From positions 1 to 36,439 of the forward strand of contig JAFZHC010000060.1 in the NCBI GenBank assembly GCA_017555025.1: a DNA stretch of 36,439 nt, given 5' to 3'. The translations under genes and the position numbers were made by a program. The notes beneath the pieces were generated by a model. That model was not told where the DNA came from. It did no database searches and saw nothing but the letters and a program-made list of their open reading frames with translations. Below, piece after piece: positions 16,801 through 24,500 of this stretch (position 1 is the first letter of the stretch; each line of letters opens with the position of its first letter). The DNA comes from Akkermansia sp. Lineage in GTDB: Bacteria > Verrucomicrobiota > Verrucomicrobiia > Verrucomicrobiales > Akkermansiaceae.

Positions 16801-19800
16801 CCCTTGTGGGAGGGTGATGTTACCGTGCCGGCCGATGCGGTGAAGGGTGTGCCTACCGATTTACTGGAGCGCTGGAAAAAATTTGCCGACAGTCTGAACA
16901 AGTCTGAGCGCCATGCTAACCCGCCCATGGTGGTGGAGATGACGGCTACTGATCATGCCGGTCGCAAGATAGCCCAGACCCTTCAAAACTATACTCCGTC
17001 CATTCATGAAAATCGAATGTTCGGTTATCGCCGCATGGGCGAAAGAACTTCTGCTGAGTTGGAGGGTGATACCTTGCGGGTGAAAGCTCCGCTCAGCCGC
17101 GCGGGTGAAGCCGTGGTTGTGGTGCGCAGCGTGCTGGGTACGCGTGCGCTGCCGTGTGTGGCTGTGCAGGAAGGCATGAATGAGTTTACGCTGCCGCTGG
17201 CTGCCGGCGAAGTAGGTAACGTACAGGTATGCCTGTTGTTACCTGTGCAGAAAGATGGCTTGTTCTATAAGCTGGAGTCGTCTGCCGCTTATGTGAAGGT
17301 ACCGGATAAAGCTGCGGCGCTGAAGACTGAATTGCAACTGCCGCAGCAAGCTGTGCGCCCCGGTGAACGAATAACGCTGGGGGGTAAAGTGCTCGGGCCC
17401 GATGGCAAGCCGGCCATGGCTCAGGTTACTCTCTTCGCGGTGGATGCCGGCATGCTCTCTGTGGATCGCTACAATCCTCCCAATATTCTGAGTCGTTTCA
17501 CTACTGTGTGGGTGGATGATTTTAACCCCCGCATGGCTTCTCTTGACCTCGGTACCGTTTATCCCGGTCCGCGGGGCTGGAGCCTGCTGCCCGGTATCTG
17601 GAATGGTGATTGGCTTGATAAGGACGGGCGCGTAGTAAAACGTCTTTTCAACGCCCATTATCACGATGACGGTATGGTAACCTATGCCGCCAAAGGGGTA
17701 ATGCGTATGAACAAGCGTGCCGCTGCTCCTGTAGCCGCCATGGGCGGCGATGAAATCGCTATTGCTGAGGAGGGCGCCGTCGAAAGGGATATGGCTATCG
17801 AGCAGGCCGAGCACATGAGCATGGATATGGCACCGCCGGTAAGTAATAAGATGGTGGCAACTATGGGCGCTGCTGAGTCGCAAGTCGCGGCCCCCGCTGC
17901 TCCTATGCCGATGGCTGCACCTCGTCTGCGCACCCATTTCGTACCTGTGGCAGTATGGTGTGCGGCATTGAATACAGATGATAATGGCTGCTTTACTACA
18001 GAAGCCGTCATGCCGGATACGTTGACCACCTACAAGGTGTTTGCTCTCGTACTCGGGAAGGATGGTAAGAGCTTTGGCAATGCCGAGGGAGAGTTTAAAG
18101 TGAATCAGCCGGTGATGCTTACCCCCGGAACCCCGCTCTTTATGAGCATGGGCGACACCCTGCGCCTGCCCCTCACCATTACCAACAATACCGATGCTGA
18201 GGGGAGCTGGACGGTGACGCTCGAAGGTGCCGCAGCTCCTCAGCAGGTCACGCTGCATGCCGGTGCCACTACCACGCTTTATTTCGATTATACTGCTGCT
18301 GAGGAAGGCGAGCGCCGTCTGCATTGGCAGGCTGTTGCTGCTGTTGGTAGCGATGCTGTGGAGGGGGGCTTCGATGTACGATTCCCCGCTCCGGTGCTGA
18401 AAGAAGCCCATCACCTGGTGATGAATGAGGGTCAGGAGGCGTTAAAGGTCGCCACTCTGCTGGCACCTGAGCTGGCCGGCTCCGCCCGTGGTGAGCTGCA
18501 GGTGCTCATGTCGGCCAATCCGCTGTTGCACCTCTATGGTTGCATGGAGTTGGTACAGAATAACGCTTACCCCTGCACGCAGTATGGCGCCACTTCCATG
18601 ATGGTATGGATGCTCTATGACCGACTGGCTCCCTTCAGTCCCATCATGGCGCAGACTCCCGCTGCCGAGGCTCGCAAGATGGTAACTAACGGTATTAGCG
18701 AGTTGCTGAAGTGCCAGCAGGAGGACGGCGGTATTTCCTTCTGGTGCGGAGCCCGCAAGAGCAGCCCTTGGACCTCCGCCTATGTGGGGTTGGTGCTCAC
18801 GCTGGCTCAGGAGCAGGGCTTTGAGGTGAATGCCGCTGCCATGAAGAAGTTGCAGAGCTACCTGCGCCAACAGCTTAAGCTCTCTCGCCAACCGAAGCCC
18901 GAGGTGACTTTCTCGCCTTTCGACCTGTATGCGATTGGTCGTACCATTGCTGATCGCAAGACTGCCGATGAGGCACTTGCTCTCGCTCTTAAGAGTGCTG
19001 AGAAGAACAGCGCCGAGGCCGCCATCTTTGCTCCGGTACTGCAAGGGGGGTGCTGGTGGCGCACCGGCCATGCCGTGGCCAGTCTGCGTTTCCTCGCTGA
19101 GATGAGCCGCGATAAGATGGATATACACGCCGATTTCCTGAAGTGGATGCGTGCTGTCGGTCATGATTACCGCCACGCTACCCAATGGGATGGCGGCTGG
19201 ATGCTTATTGCTCTGCATGAGTACCTGCGCCGCACCCCCGGCAGCAATGCCGAGGCTACGGTAGCACTGCAGGATGGCCAGCAGCTCACCCTGGGGCAGG
19301 GTATGACCACCATCACACCTGCGGTTACTCCGATTTTGGCAGATTCTCCCGCGACGCTCGCCCCCGTTACCGGTACCACTTACGTGACGGTAAAAGCCAA
19401 GGCATTGCCCGAGCAGACGGAGTACCCCGGTGTGACCGAGAAGGGCTTGCAGGTGACCCGTATTTACGAGAAGCGGGGTGATGATGGTGTGTGGCGCGAG
19501 GCTCGCGAGTTCAACGTGGGTGATGTGGTGCGTGTGACGCTCACTTGCGCTAAGGGCGACCGCGAGCTGGAGTACTTCGTGCTCGAGGATTATCTGCCTT
19601 CGTGCATGGAGGCCATCAACCCGGAGGTTCCTTCTCAGGCCGCCGGGCTGGAGTGGCGCCCCTGGAGCCATTGGTTTGACCGGAAGGAATACCTCTCCTA
19701 CCGCGTGCGCGGTTTCTGCACCCGCTGGGGTGGGCGCGACCTGCTGAACATGAGCTACTACGCCCGTGTAAAGCGAGCCGGTGTAACCACCGCTCCGCCC

Positions 19801-19872
19801 GCTCAGGCCCAGCTTATGTACGAGCCGCAGACTTACGGCCTCTCGTCCAATGCGGTGATTACTTCCAAATAA
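13882..19872 (+). CDS. Alpha-2-macroglobulin-family protein lacking the thioester (1996 aa)
   Basis: The signal peptide MKSYIGFMMALSGVVAA directs export, probably to the periplasm. Bacterial alpha-2-macroglobulins entrap attacking proteases. The MG2-type motif RDRGTYRPGEQVHLRG lies near residue 700. The bait/MG7 region with LFAVDAGMLSVDRY lies near 1180. A Met/Ala-rich linker spans ~1275-1350. The A2M motif LRTHFVPVAVWCAALNTD then VMPDTLTTYKVFALV begins near 1350. The alpha-helical TED-like domain follows from ~1540. At the thioester position the sequence is C1565-T-Q-Y, while the paralog has C-T-E-Q, so the Gln needed for the Cys-Gln thioester is replaced by Tyr. Covalent trapping should be lost, as in the thioester-less class typified by E. 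coli YfaS. The last 162 residues are almost identical to the paralog. A possible weak promoter is TTGCGA/TACTAT at 13840-13867. Confidence 0.92.
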   Translation: MKSYIGFMMALSGVVAADSVNVSHNSRSVVIKFDEPVVPLSVVENSYNDKATPQERGLELFDLTGCESQYLPEARWLDQDRLQLTYRKGFEGNTVFRVAFKPGAAQYLSGNKMPQPVFEFSYQARPLSSTHVNEGLPREGVCLYVQEPLTKAQLAFSHADAVTYEFREVVNERQLRGTGKRYGRTVAGDARPAQVKHLPAQRAFSILWAGRKVEDIKKEEMAAMTPDTVLPGYVLVEPVAELPAGHDWELVVAPAEGTDLCDNVYSVNAAEPLRMAVSDVVTSKGEKAAHELQLSFNAPVLKSEAVDIFRRIELNVGEAKAVNSEDGRSKTITLPDGRTLEFSLKEFEREYQSRMAYMKHNSEARKSYSYNPPYTQQLLLSVKGTAALPQVLDVTMPAGLRAMLGAESKEAQRMRISLTPGVPRLDAQRGITQPALLPDSGEHKLHVGAYNLSKLQVSAARLTPEQFLEYVDMLQQVSFGQVPELAAAQYNLARLKTCRGIAGMEVSSNEIRIAERRVKNLLKNVPDTAALRSRLKGVEFSPALELPVEASGAAGLLSTDVAINLDTVTGGRALPGFYLLSVRREPVAEVQEQLRRVGVDPACYTSEEWYSVLLTNLNVICGADAVVATRLSDGAPVQQARLLQKNKEPIAMQYGVGVVPSERNTRNRNRWLVMQSGEDYFPVNWIDRGVRLDDDCRMELVRDRGTYRPGEQVHLRGVLRHVSPAGKASIPAVRSVELSVNRPNGTRLLEKKLPVNEYGAFEYEFTLPEGDEDVTGDYRVLAFCDDFRAYDYVPCQVFRRDAFEVKSELTLQPVRPSEYKVKVSATDLNGSPLSGARVKLYTHVNQSATVPRNAAPQQPQQLTLGADGTAEYSASLPDLQPDQVYNSVSISGVVSNDREEVLRLPGQSCSFYPADFTAELRDSHVIVLHQVVGQGEQSRVLNRAQTVHLRLLSYLPHEEELPNGVVIEDSRRLPLWEGDVTVPADAVKGVPTDLLERWKKFADSLNKSERHANPPMVVEMTATDHAGRKIAQTLQNYTPSIHENRMFGYRRMGERTSAELEGDTLRVKAPLSRAGEAVVVVRSVLGTRALPCVAVQEGMNEFTLPLAAGEVGNVQVCLLLPVQKDGLFYKLESSAAYVKVPDKAAALKTELQLPQQAVRPGERITLGGKVLGPDGKPAMAQVTLFAVDAGMLSVDRYNPPNILSRFTTVWVDDFNPRMASLDLGTVYPGPRGWSLLPGIWNGDWLDKDGRVVKRLFNAHYHDDGMVTYAAKGVMRMNKRAAAPVAAMGGDEIAIAEEGAVERDMAIEQAEHMSMDMAPPVSNKMVATMGAAESQVAAPAAPMPMAAPRLRTHFVPVAVWCAALNTDDNGCFTTEAVMPDTLTTYKVFALVLGKDGKSFGNAEGEFKVNQPVMLTPGTPLFMSMGDTLRLPLTITNNTDAEGSWTVTLEGAAAPQQVTLHAGATTTLYFDYTAAEEGERRLHWQAVAAVGSDAVEGGFDVRFPAPVLKEAHHLVMNEGQEALKVATLLAPELAGSARGELQVLMSANPLLHLYGCMELVQNNAYPCTQYGATSMMVWMLYDRLAPFSPIMAQTPAAEARKMVTNGISELLKCQQEDGGISFWCGARKSSPWTSAYVGLVLTLAQEQGFEVNAAAMKKLQSYLRQQLKLSRQPKPEVTFSPFDLYAIGRTIADRKTADEALALALKSAEKNSAEAAIFAPVLQGGCWWRTGHAVASLRFLAEMSRDKMDIHADFLKWMRAVGHDYRHATQWDGGWMLIALHEYLRRTPGSNAEATVALQDGQQLTLGQGMTTITPAVTPILADSPATLAPVTGTTYVTVKAKALPEQTEYPGVTEKGLQVTRIYEKRGDDGVWREAREFNVGDVVRVTLTCAKGDRELEYFVLEDYLPSCMEAINPEVPSQAAGLEWRPWSHWFDRKEYLSYRVRGFCTRWGGRDLLNMSYYARVKRAGVTTAPPAQAQLMYEPQTYGLSSNAVITSK
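19384..19872 (+). repeat. Near-identical 489-bp 3' segment shared by the macroglobulin paralogs, copy 1
   Basis: Colinear without indels with 26630-27118. Third-codon positions are mostly identical as well, in contrast to the strongly diverged upstream parts of the two genes. Only about ten amino acids differ over the segment. Confidence 0.9.
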
Positions 19873-19878
19873 AAGCTC

Positions 19879-19908
19879 AGCCCTCGCTCTTAGGAGCGGG
19901 GGCTTTTT
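19879..19908 (+). terminator. Terminator of the thioester-less macroglobulin gene
   Basis: AGCCCTCGCTC (19879-19889), loop TTAG, GAGCGGGGGCT (19894-19904) with one G-T pair, followed by TTTTT. It begins 6 bp after the stop codon. Confidence 0.9.
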
Positions 19909-19920
19909 AAGCTCTGTCTC

Positions 19921-19982
19921 ATCAGCTAAAATGTGCATTTATCGGCTAATGACGGCTAATTATCGGCTAAATTAGCCGATAA
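19921..19982 (+). repeat. 62-bp direct repeat with TATCGGCTAA half-sites, upstream of the Fic gene
   Basis: It matches 21354-21415 with a single mismatch (GCA against GCC near its start). Inside are CGGCTAAT repeats and a perfect 21-bp palindrome with arms TATCGGCTAA and TTAGCCGATA around one central A. The palindrome ends about 5 bp before the predicted -35 of the Fic gene, so it is well placed as an operator. Confidence 0.93.
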
Positions 19983-19986
19983 TGGA

Positions 19987-20014
19987 TTGACATAACCCAT
20001 AAGAGTGGTAGAAT
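19987..20014 (+). promoter_or_regulatory. Promoter of the Fic gene, predicted leaderless
   Basis: TTGACA (19987-19992), a 16-bp spacer and TAGAAT (20009-20014). The -10 overlaps the upstream in-frame ATG 20013. The expected start is 20021-20022, coinciding with the second ATG. The palindromic repeat abuts the -35. Confidence 0.65.
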
Positions 20015-20021
20015 GAGTGGT

Positions 20022-21362
20022 ATGAAACGGCGCAGCAGAGTTCCGGATGTGAGAGAATTGATGGAACGAGAAAAGGGGAGCCTGATGGATATTATGCACG
20101 GGGCTCTTCCTGAAGCGTTGCGGCTGGATCGTTACTTAAGCTGGCAGGAGTTGAAGTATCGGCCGACTCCGGAAGGTATGAGTGCTGAGCAATGGTGGCT
20201 GGGTATAAAGTTGCACCGTACGCAGGCACGCCAATCTGTTCCCCTTCGTAATAGCAAGGGCTCTGTATTTAATTTTGCGGCTACCCAATTGATTCAGCAG
20301 TATTTGCACAAAATTGACCGAGCCGCCGGCACTATGCTGATGACGGATGCCGATACCGTATTTTCCGTATCGGAGCGTGACAGGTATTTGCTGACCTCTC
20401 TGGCAGAGGAGGCCATCATGTCCAGCATGCTGGAGGGGGCGGTTGTGACTCGCTCTGAAGCGCGGGAGCTGATACGCAGTAATCGTTTGCCGAAGGATGA
20501 GCATGAGCAGATGGTGATGAATAATTATCGTACCATGCGCATGATTTTGCAACATAAGGATGAACCGCTTACGCCGGATTTCATTCTGTCCCTGCATCGC
20601 AGTATGGTGGAGGGTACACTACAAAATCCCGCTAAGGCCGGCATGCTTCGCGGGGCTGAAGATAAGGTGTATATAGAAGATACGCGTACCGGAGACATTA
20701 TTCACATGCCCCCTTCTGCAGAAGGGTTGTATGAGCGATTGGAGCAGATATGCCGATTTGCTAATGGAGAAGATGGGAGTGAGTATTATATTCACCCCAT
20801 TGTACGGGCTATCATTCTTCATTTCCAGCTGGCGTACGATCATCCTTTTGTGGATGGCAACGGAAGAACTGCGCGTTCTCTGTTCTACTGGGGTATGCTG
20901 CATAGTGGTTATTGGTTATTCGAATACATTTCAATTTCACGAGAGATATACCGCCATTCTCGCAGTTATTATGAGTCTTTCCTGAACACGGAAGAGGATG
21001 AAAACGATCTGAACTATTTTATCGTAGACCAGTTAAAGACCATATTGATTTCCATTGAGAGCCTGGCGGAACATCTGCGCTCTAAGCAGAAAATACAGGA
21101 GCAACTTCGCACCGCTCTGGCGGGTGTGGCGGATATGAATCATAGGCAAAGGAATGTATTGCTGCATTTTTTGCAGCACCCGAATTCCTATACCTCTGTC
21201 ACCCTGCATTGCCGGGAATATAAGGTTGTGCGTCAGACTGCTCGTACAGATTTGGTCGGGTTGGAGAAACTGGGTTTCCTGCGTTCTGAACCGGTTTCCC
21301 GTGAATTTATTTTCAGACCTGCGCCTGATTTGGAACAACGTCTCAATCAATTGATCAGCTAA
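20022..21362 (+). CDS. Fic-family protein, probable AMP transferase with N-terminal inhibitory motif and C-terminal winged helix
   Basis: The Fic core HPFVDGNGRTARSLF begins at H274 (counting from ATG 20022), matching the catalytic HPFx[D/E]GNGR. His deprotonates the target hydroxyl and the following loop binds ATP/Mg. SSMLEG at 134-139 fits the [S/T]xxxE[G/N] inhibitory helix, here on the N-terminal side (class II arrangement), so the enzyme should be self-inhibited by E138. The C-terminal ~90 residues (MNHRQRNVLLHFLQ, YTSVTLHCREYKVVRQTART then DLVGLEKLGFL) look like a winged helix-turn-helix, suggesting DNA binding. ATG 20013 is also in frame but falls in the -10 box. The gene is alone between two macroglobulin paralogs, flanked by 62-bp direct repeats. 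The 3' repeat supplies its last two codons and stop. Target unknown. Confidence 0.9.
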   Translation: MKRRSRVPDVRELMEREKGSLMDIMHGALPEALRLDRYLSWQELKYRPTPEGMSAEQWWLGIKLHRTQARQSVPLRNSKGSVFNFAATQLIQQYLHKIDRAAGTMLMTDADTVFSVSERDRYLLTSLAEEAIMSSMLEGAVVTRSEARELIRSNRLPKDEHEQMVMNNYRTMRMILQHKDEPLTPDFILSLHRSMVEGTLQNPAKAGMLRGAEDKVYIEDTRTGDIIHMPPSAEGLYERLEQICRFANGEDGSEYYIHPIVRAIILHFQLAYDHPFVDGNGRTARSLFYWGMLHSGYWLFEYISISREIYRHSRSYYESFLNTEEDENDLNYFIVDQLKTILISIESLAEHLRSKQKIQEQLRTALAGVADMNHRQRNVLLHFLQHPNSYTSVTLHCREYKVVRQTARTDLVGLEKLGFLRSEPVSREFIFRPAPDLEQRLNQLIS

Positions 21363-21415
21363 AATGTGCCTTTATCGGCTAATGACGGCTAATTATCGGC
21401 TAAATTAGCCGATAA
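21354..21415 (+). repeat. 62-bp direct repeat with TATCGGCTAA half-sites, downstream of the Fic gene
   Basis: Second copy of 19921-19982 in the same orientation. It begins inside the Fic gene, and its ATC AGC TAA supplies the last two residues and stop codon. It ends 87 bp before the start of the thioester-bearing macroglobulin gene, where it could serve as an operator for that gene. Confidence 0.93.
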
Positions 21416-21502
21416 AGCTGCTAGGCAAGTGGTGCTCGGACGGAAATAATGTATTTTTTGAGAATAAAAGTTACAGGCAGAAACGCCTTATAAAGTAGAA
21501 GG

Positions 21503-24500
21503 ATGAAACAATTTTTTCACACGGTGATGATGTGGGTTGCTGCGCTGGGGACTGCGTATGCTGCCGGGGAGCTTTGTTACACGCTGGATGATGCTGAGCA
21601 GGTCGGTGCAGGGGTGCGTATTCGCTTTGCTGAACCTCTGGTAGCAGCATCTGAGGTGAGGCAGTATGGTAAACCGTCGATGGATATACAGGCTTCTGTC
21701 GGCCCGAAGCCCAGCATTTATTGGACAGACCAGAATGAGTTTTTGGTGCATTTTGCAGATGGGACAGAGCCCGGAACTTCCTATCGCCTGGAATTGTGTG
21801 AGCGCTTGCATACATACCTGAGCGGCAAGCCCGTGCCGCAAACTGTTATTGAGTTTAAGGCGCCGCCCTGCCGGGTGGAGAAAGTCGATGAGCCCGGCCA
21901 TTCCTGGGGAATTCCCGGTGGTGCTGTGTTGTTGAAGGCGCAGCAGAGTTATTACTGCGGTAGTGATTATCCGGCTTTGCCCGGGGTGAAGTATTCTTTT
22001 GTGCTGACGGATGAGCAGGGGGAGCCGGTGCGTGAGGTGCCGGGCAAGGCACGGGTTGCAAAGGTAAGAGAATTGCCGGAGATGTTGGTGGCCATATCTC
22101 TGCGAAAGGCTTCGCGAGAGGAGTGTGCGGCGTTGTCGCCTGATAGCTCTGTGCCGGGTATGGTGATGGTGGAACCGGTGGAAAATTTGAGCGGCTGCAG
22201 GTGGCGCCTTAAAGTGGAGCATCCTCACGTGGCGGTGTGTTCATCCGGTATCTCGGGGAAATTCCCGCAGGAGCTCATTTGTGTGCCTGAGCTTAAAATG
22301 AGGAAACAGGATGGGCGCGGGCGCTTGTATATGGAGCTGTGTTTCAGTGCTCCTGTTGCGGTGGCCGAGCTTGAGAAGATTTTTCATAGTTTGACGATAG
22401 CAAGCGGAGAGCATGTGGCTGAATCCGTACCCGGTACGTGCAGTAAATTGCTGCAACTGGAAGGGCAGGAGATTCGATTTACCTATGAGCCTTTGCCGGA
22501 GTATTTCAGTTATGAGCGCCGGGGGGAATTTTTTTTGAAGCAGCCGCGGCGCCTGACAAGTCGCGTGGGTATGTGGGTAGATGGGGCGCAGCATTTACCG
22601 GTACCTTTGCAGCTCACTTTGCCGGAGGGGACGCAGGCAGCCGGCGGGTTGAGTATGAAGAAGGCGCAAGTTATCCCCTTTGCTCTTAATCCTTCGCTCC
22701 CGACGTTGTCGGAGGATGTCGCCACAGCGGGTGGGATGATGTTGATGCCTCTTCACGGGGAGCACCGTTTGAAGCTGCATTGTTACGCTGCCGGTTCTTT
22801 GATGGTGCGTGTGGCTCGGTTGGATGCCGGGCAGTACTTAAATCTGTATCGTTATCTGGATCGCTTGCAATTTGTCAAACATTATTCGGATAATGAGATA
22901 AGAGAAAAGCTGGAGCCTTTATTCGGGGCGGAAAAGGAGTTCCTTGTACCGGAGTCTGCGGATGGGATGCAGGAAGTAGAGCTGCCGTTGAATGAGGTAG
23001 AGGGTTTTGGCAAGAAGCCCGGTGTTTATGTGATTGCGGTGAAAGCCTGTCCGGTTGCCGGGCCGCCCCCTCTGCGCGAAAACGAGGAGGAGCCATTCTG
23101 CCCGGAGATTGAGCGGTTTTATGTGTTGCAACTGACGGATTTGATGGCTTACACCCTGGGCGACAAAGTACTGGCGCTGCGCCGGAGTGATGGATTACCG
23201 GTGCATGAAGGTGAGGTGTCAATCTATGGATACATACAGGAAGACAACGCAAATCGATTGATGACTTTTCCCCTGCGTGATGGACTGGCTGAACTGAGTG
23301 CTGCCGATGATTTCTATATCGAGGTGGCGTTGTTGCAGAGTGGTGAGGATTTTGTGCATGCAAATATATCATCGCTCAGCATGACTTCCGGCGAGGAAAA
23401 CAGGACGGGCTGCGTGAGCTTGTTTACCGACCGTTCGTTATACCGCCCCGGTGAGCTTCTGCACCTGTGTGCCGTGGTGCGGCAGATGGGAGCTGAGGGA
23501 AATTGCATGTTGCCGCCCGCCGGGCAGGAGGTTGAGGTAGCCATCCGTCAGGGAGATAAGCTTTGCCATGAGCAAAAGCTGAAGCTCGATGACTATGGCT
23601 CGGCTTATCTGGACTGGTGCCTGCCGAAGGAGCCCGAAGAGGCTGTGGGTGAGTACATTCTCTCGGTGAATGCGGAGGGTTGCACCCCGCGGCATCTTGA
23701 CGTGCAGTGTGAGGAGTTTCGGCGCGACAGTTTTGAGGTGCAGAGCGAGCTGGTGGTGGAGCCTGTGCGGCCATCGCGAGCGGTACTGAGGGTACGGGCA
23801 ACGGGGTATGATGGTTTGCCGGTGACCGATGCGCTGTTGAAGGCAGAGGTGAGTATTGGGAACGATGACTACACCGTGGAGCTTCCTTTGGATGAAAGCG
23901 GTTGTGCCTTGCATGAGGTGGAGCTGAAGCGCCGCAATGAATGGTTAGAAGGTAAGAGTGTTCTGTTAAGGGTAGAGGGTAGCGTGTGTAACAGTCGGCA
24001 GGAATATGTGGAGCTGCCGGTGATTGTGCGCGAGCTGTACCCTGCGGATTTTTCCATCAATTTTGCCATCCATCAAAATCAGTTACCGATGATTTTTCTT
24101 CGTAGTGCGGCGGATGAGGAGCTCCCTCCGGAACGAGCCCAGGAGCTGAAGCTGAGCTTGTTTGTACCGGTGTATGTGGATGAGCCCCAAGCCAATGGAA
24201 TGGTGATAGCAACCCTGCAGGAGAATTGTGTGTGGCAGCAAAAACTCACGGTGCCGGCTCATTGTCGCGAGGGGGTGCAGCCGGATTTAGCGCCGGTTCT
24301 GCATCAGTTGATGTTAGAGGCCGAAAAGAAAAAAACGAATCACCGCTTTTCGAGGTGTCGCTTAAAGGTGGCGGGAACAGATAGTGCCGGCAACTGTATA
24401 GAGGAGGAGATTTTTTTACCTTTACACCGGGATGAGTTCAATCTGCCGGGCGCTGGAGAAGAGCTCAAATATAATGCCTTTTCTACCGGCGGCGTGGTTC

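Noticed and set aside
18442..19938. Long minus-strand frames opposite the macroglobulin genes (also 17239-18414 and 26315-26947)
   Set aside because: These are shadow frames with codon bias inherited from the opposite strand. The paralogous antisense frames match each other only because the sense genes do.
20013..20021. Upstream ATG of the Fic gene as true start
   Set aside because: It lies inside the predicted -10 box TAGAAT. The ATG at 20022 coincides with the expected transcription start. It is kept as an alternative if another promoter is used.
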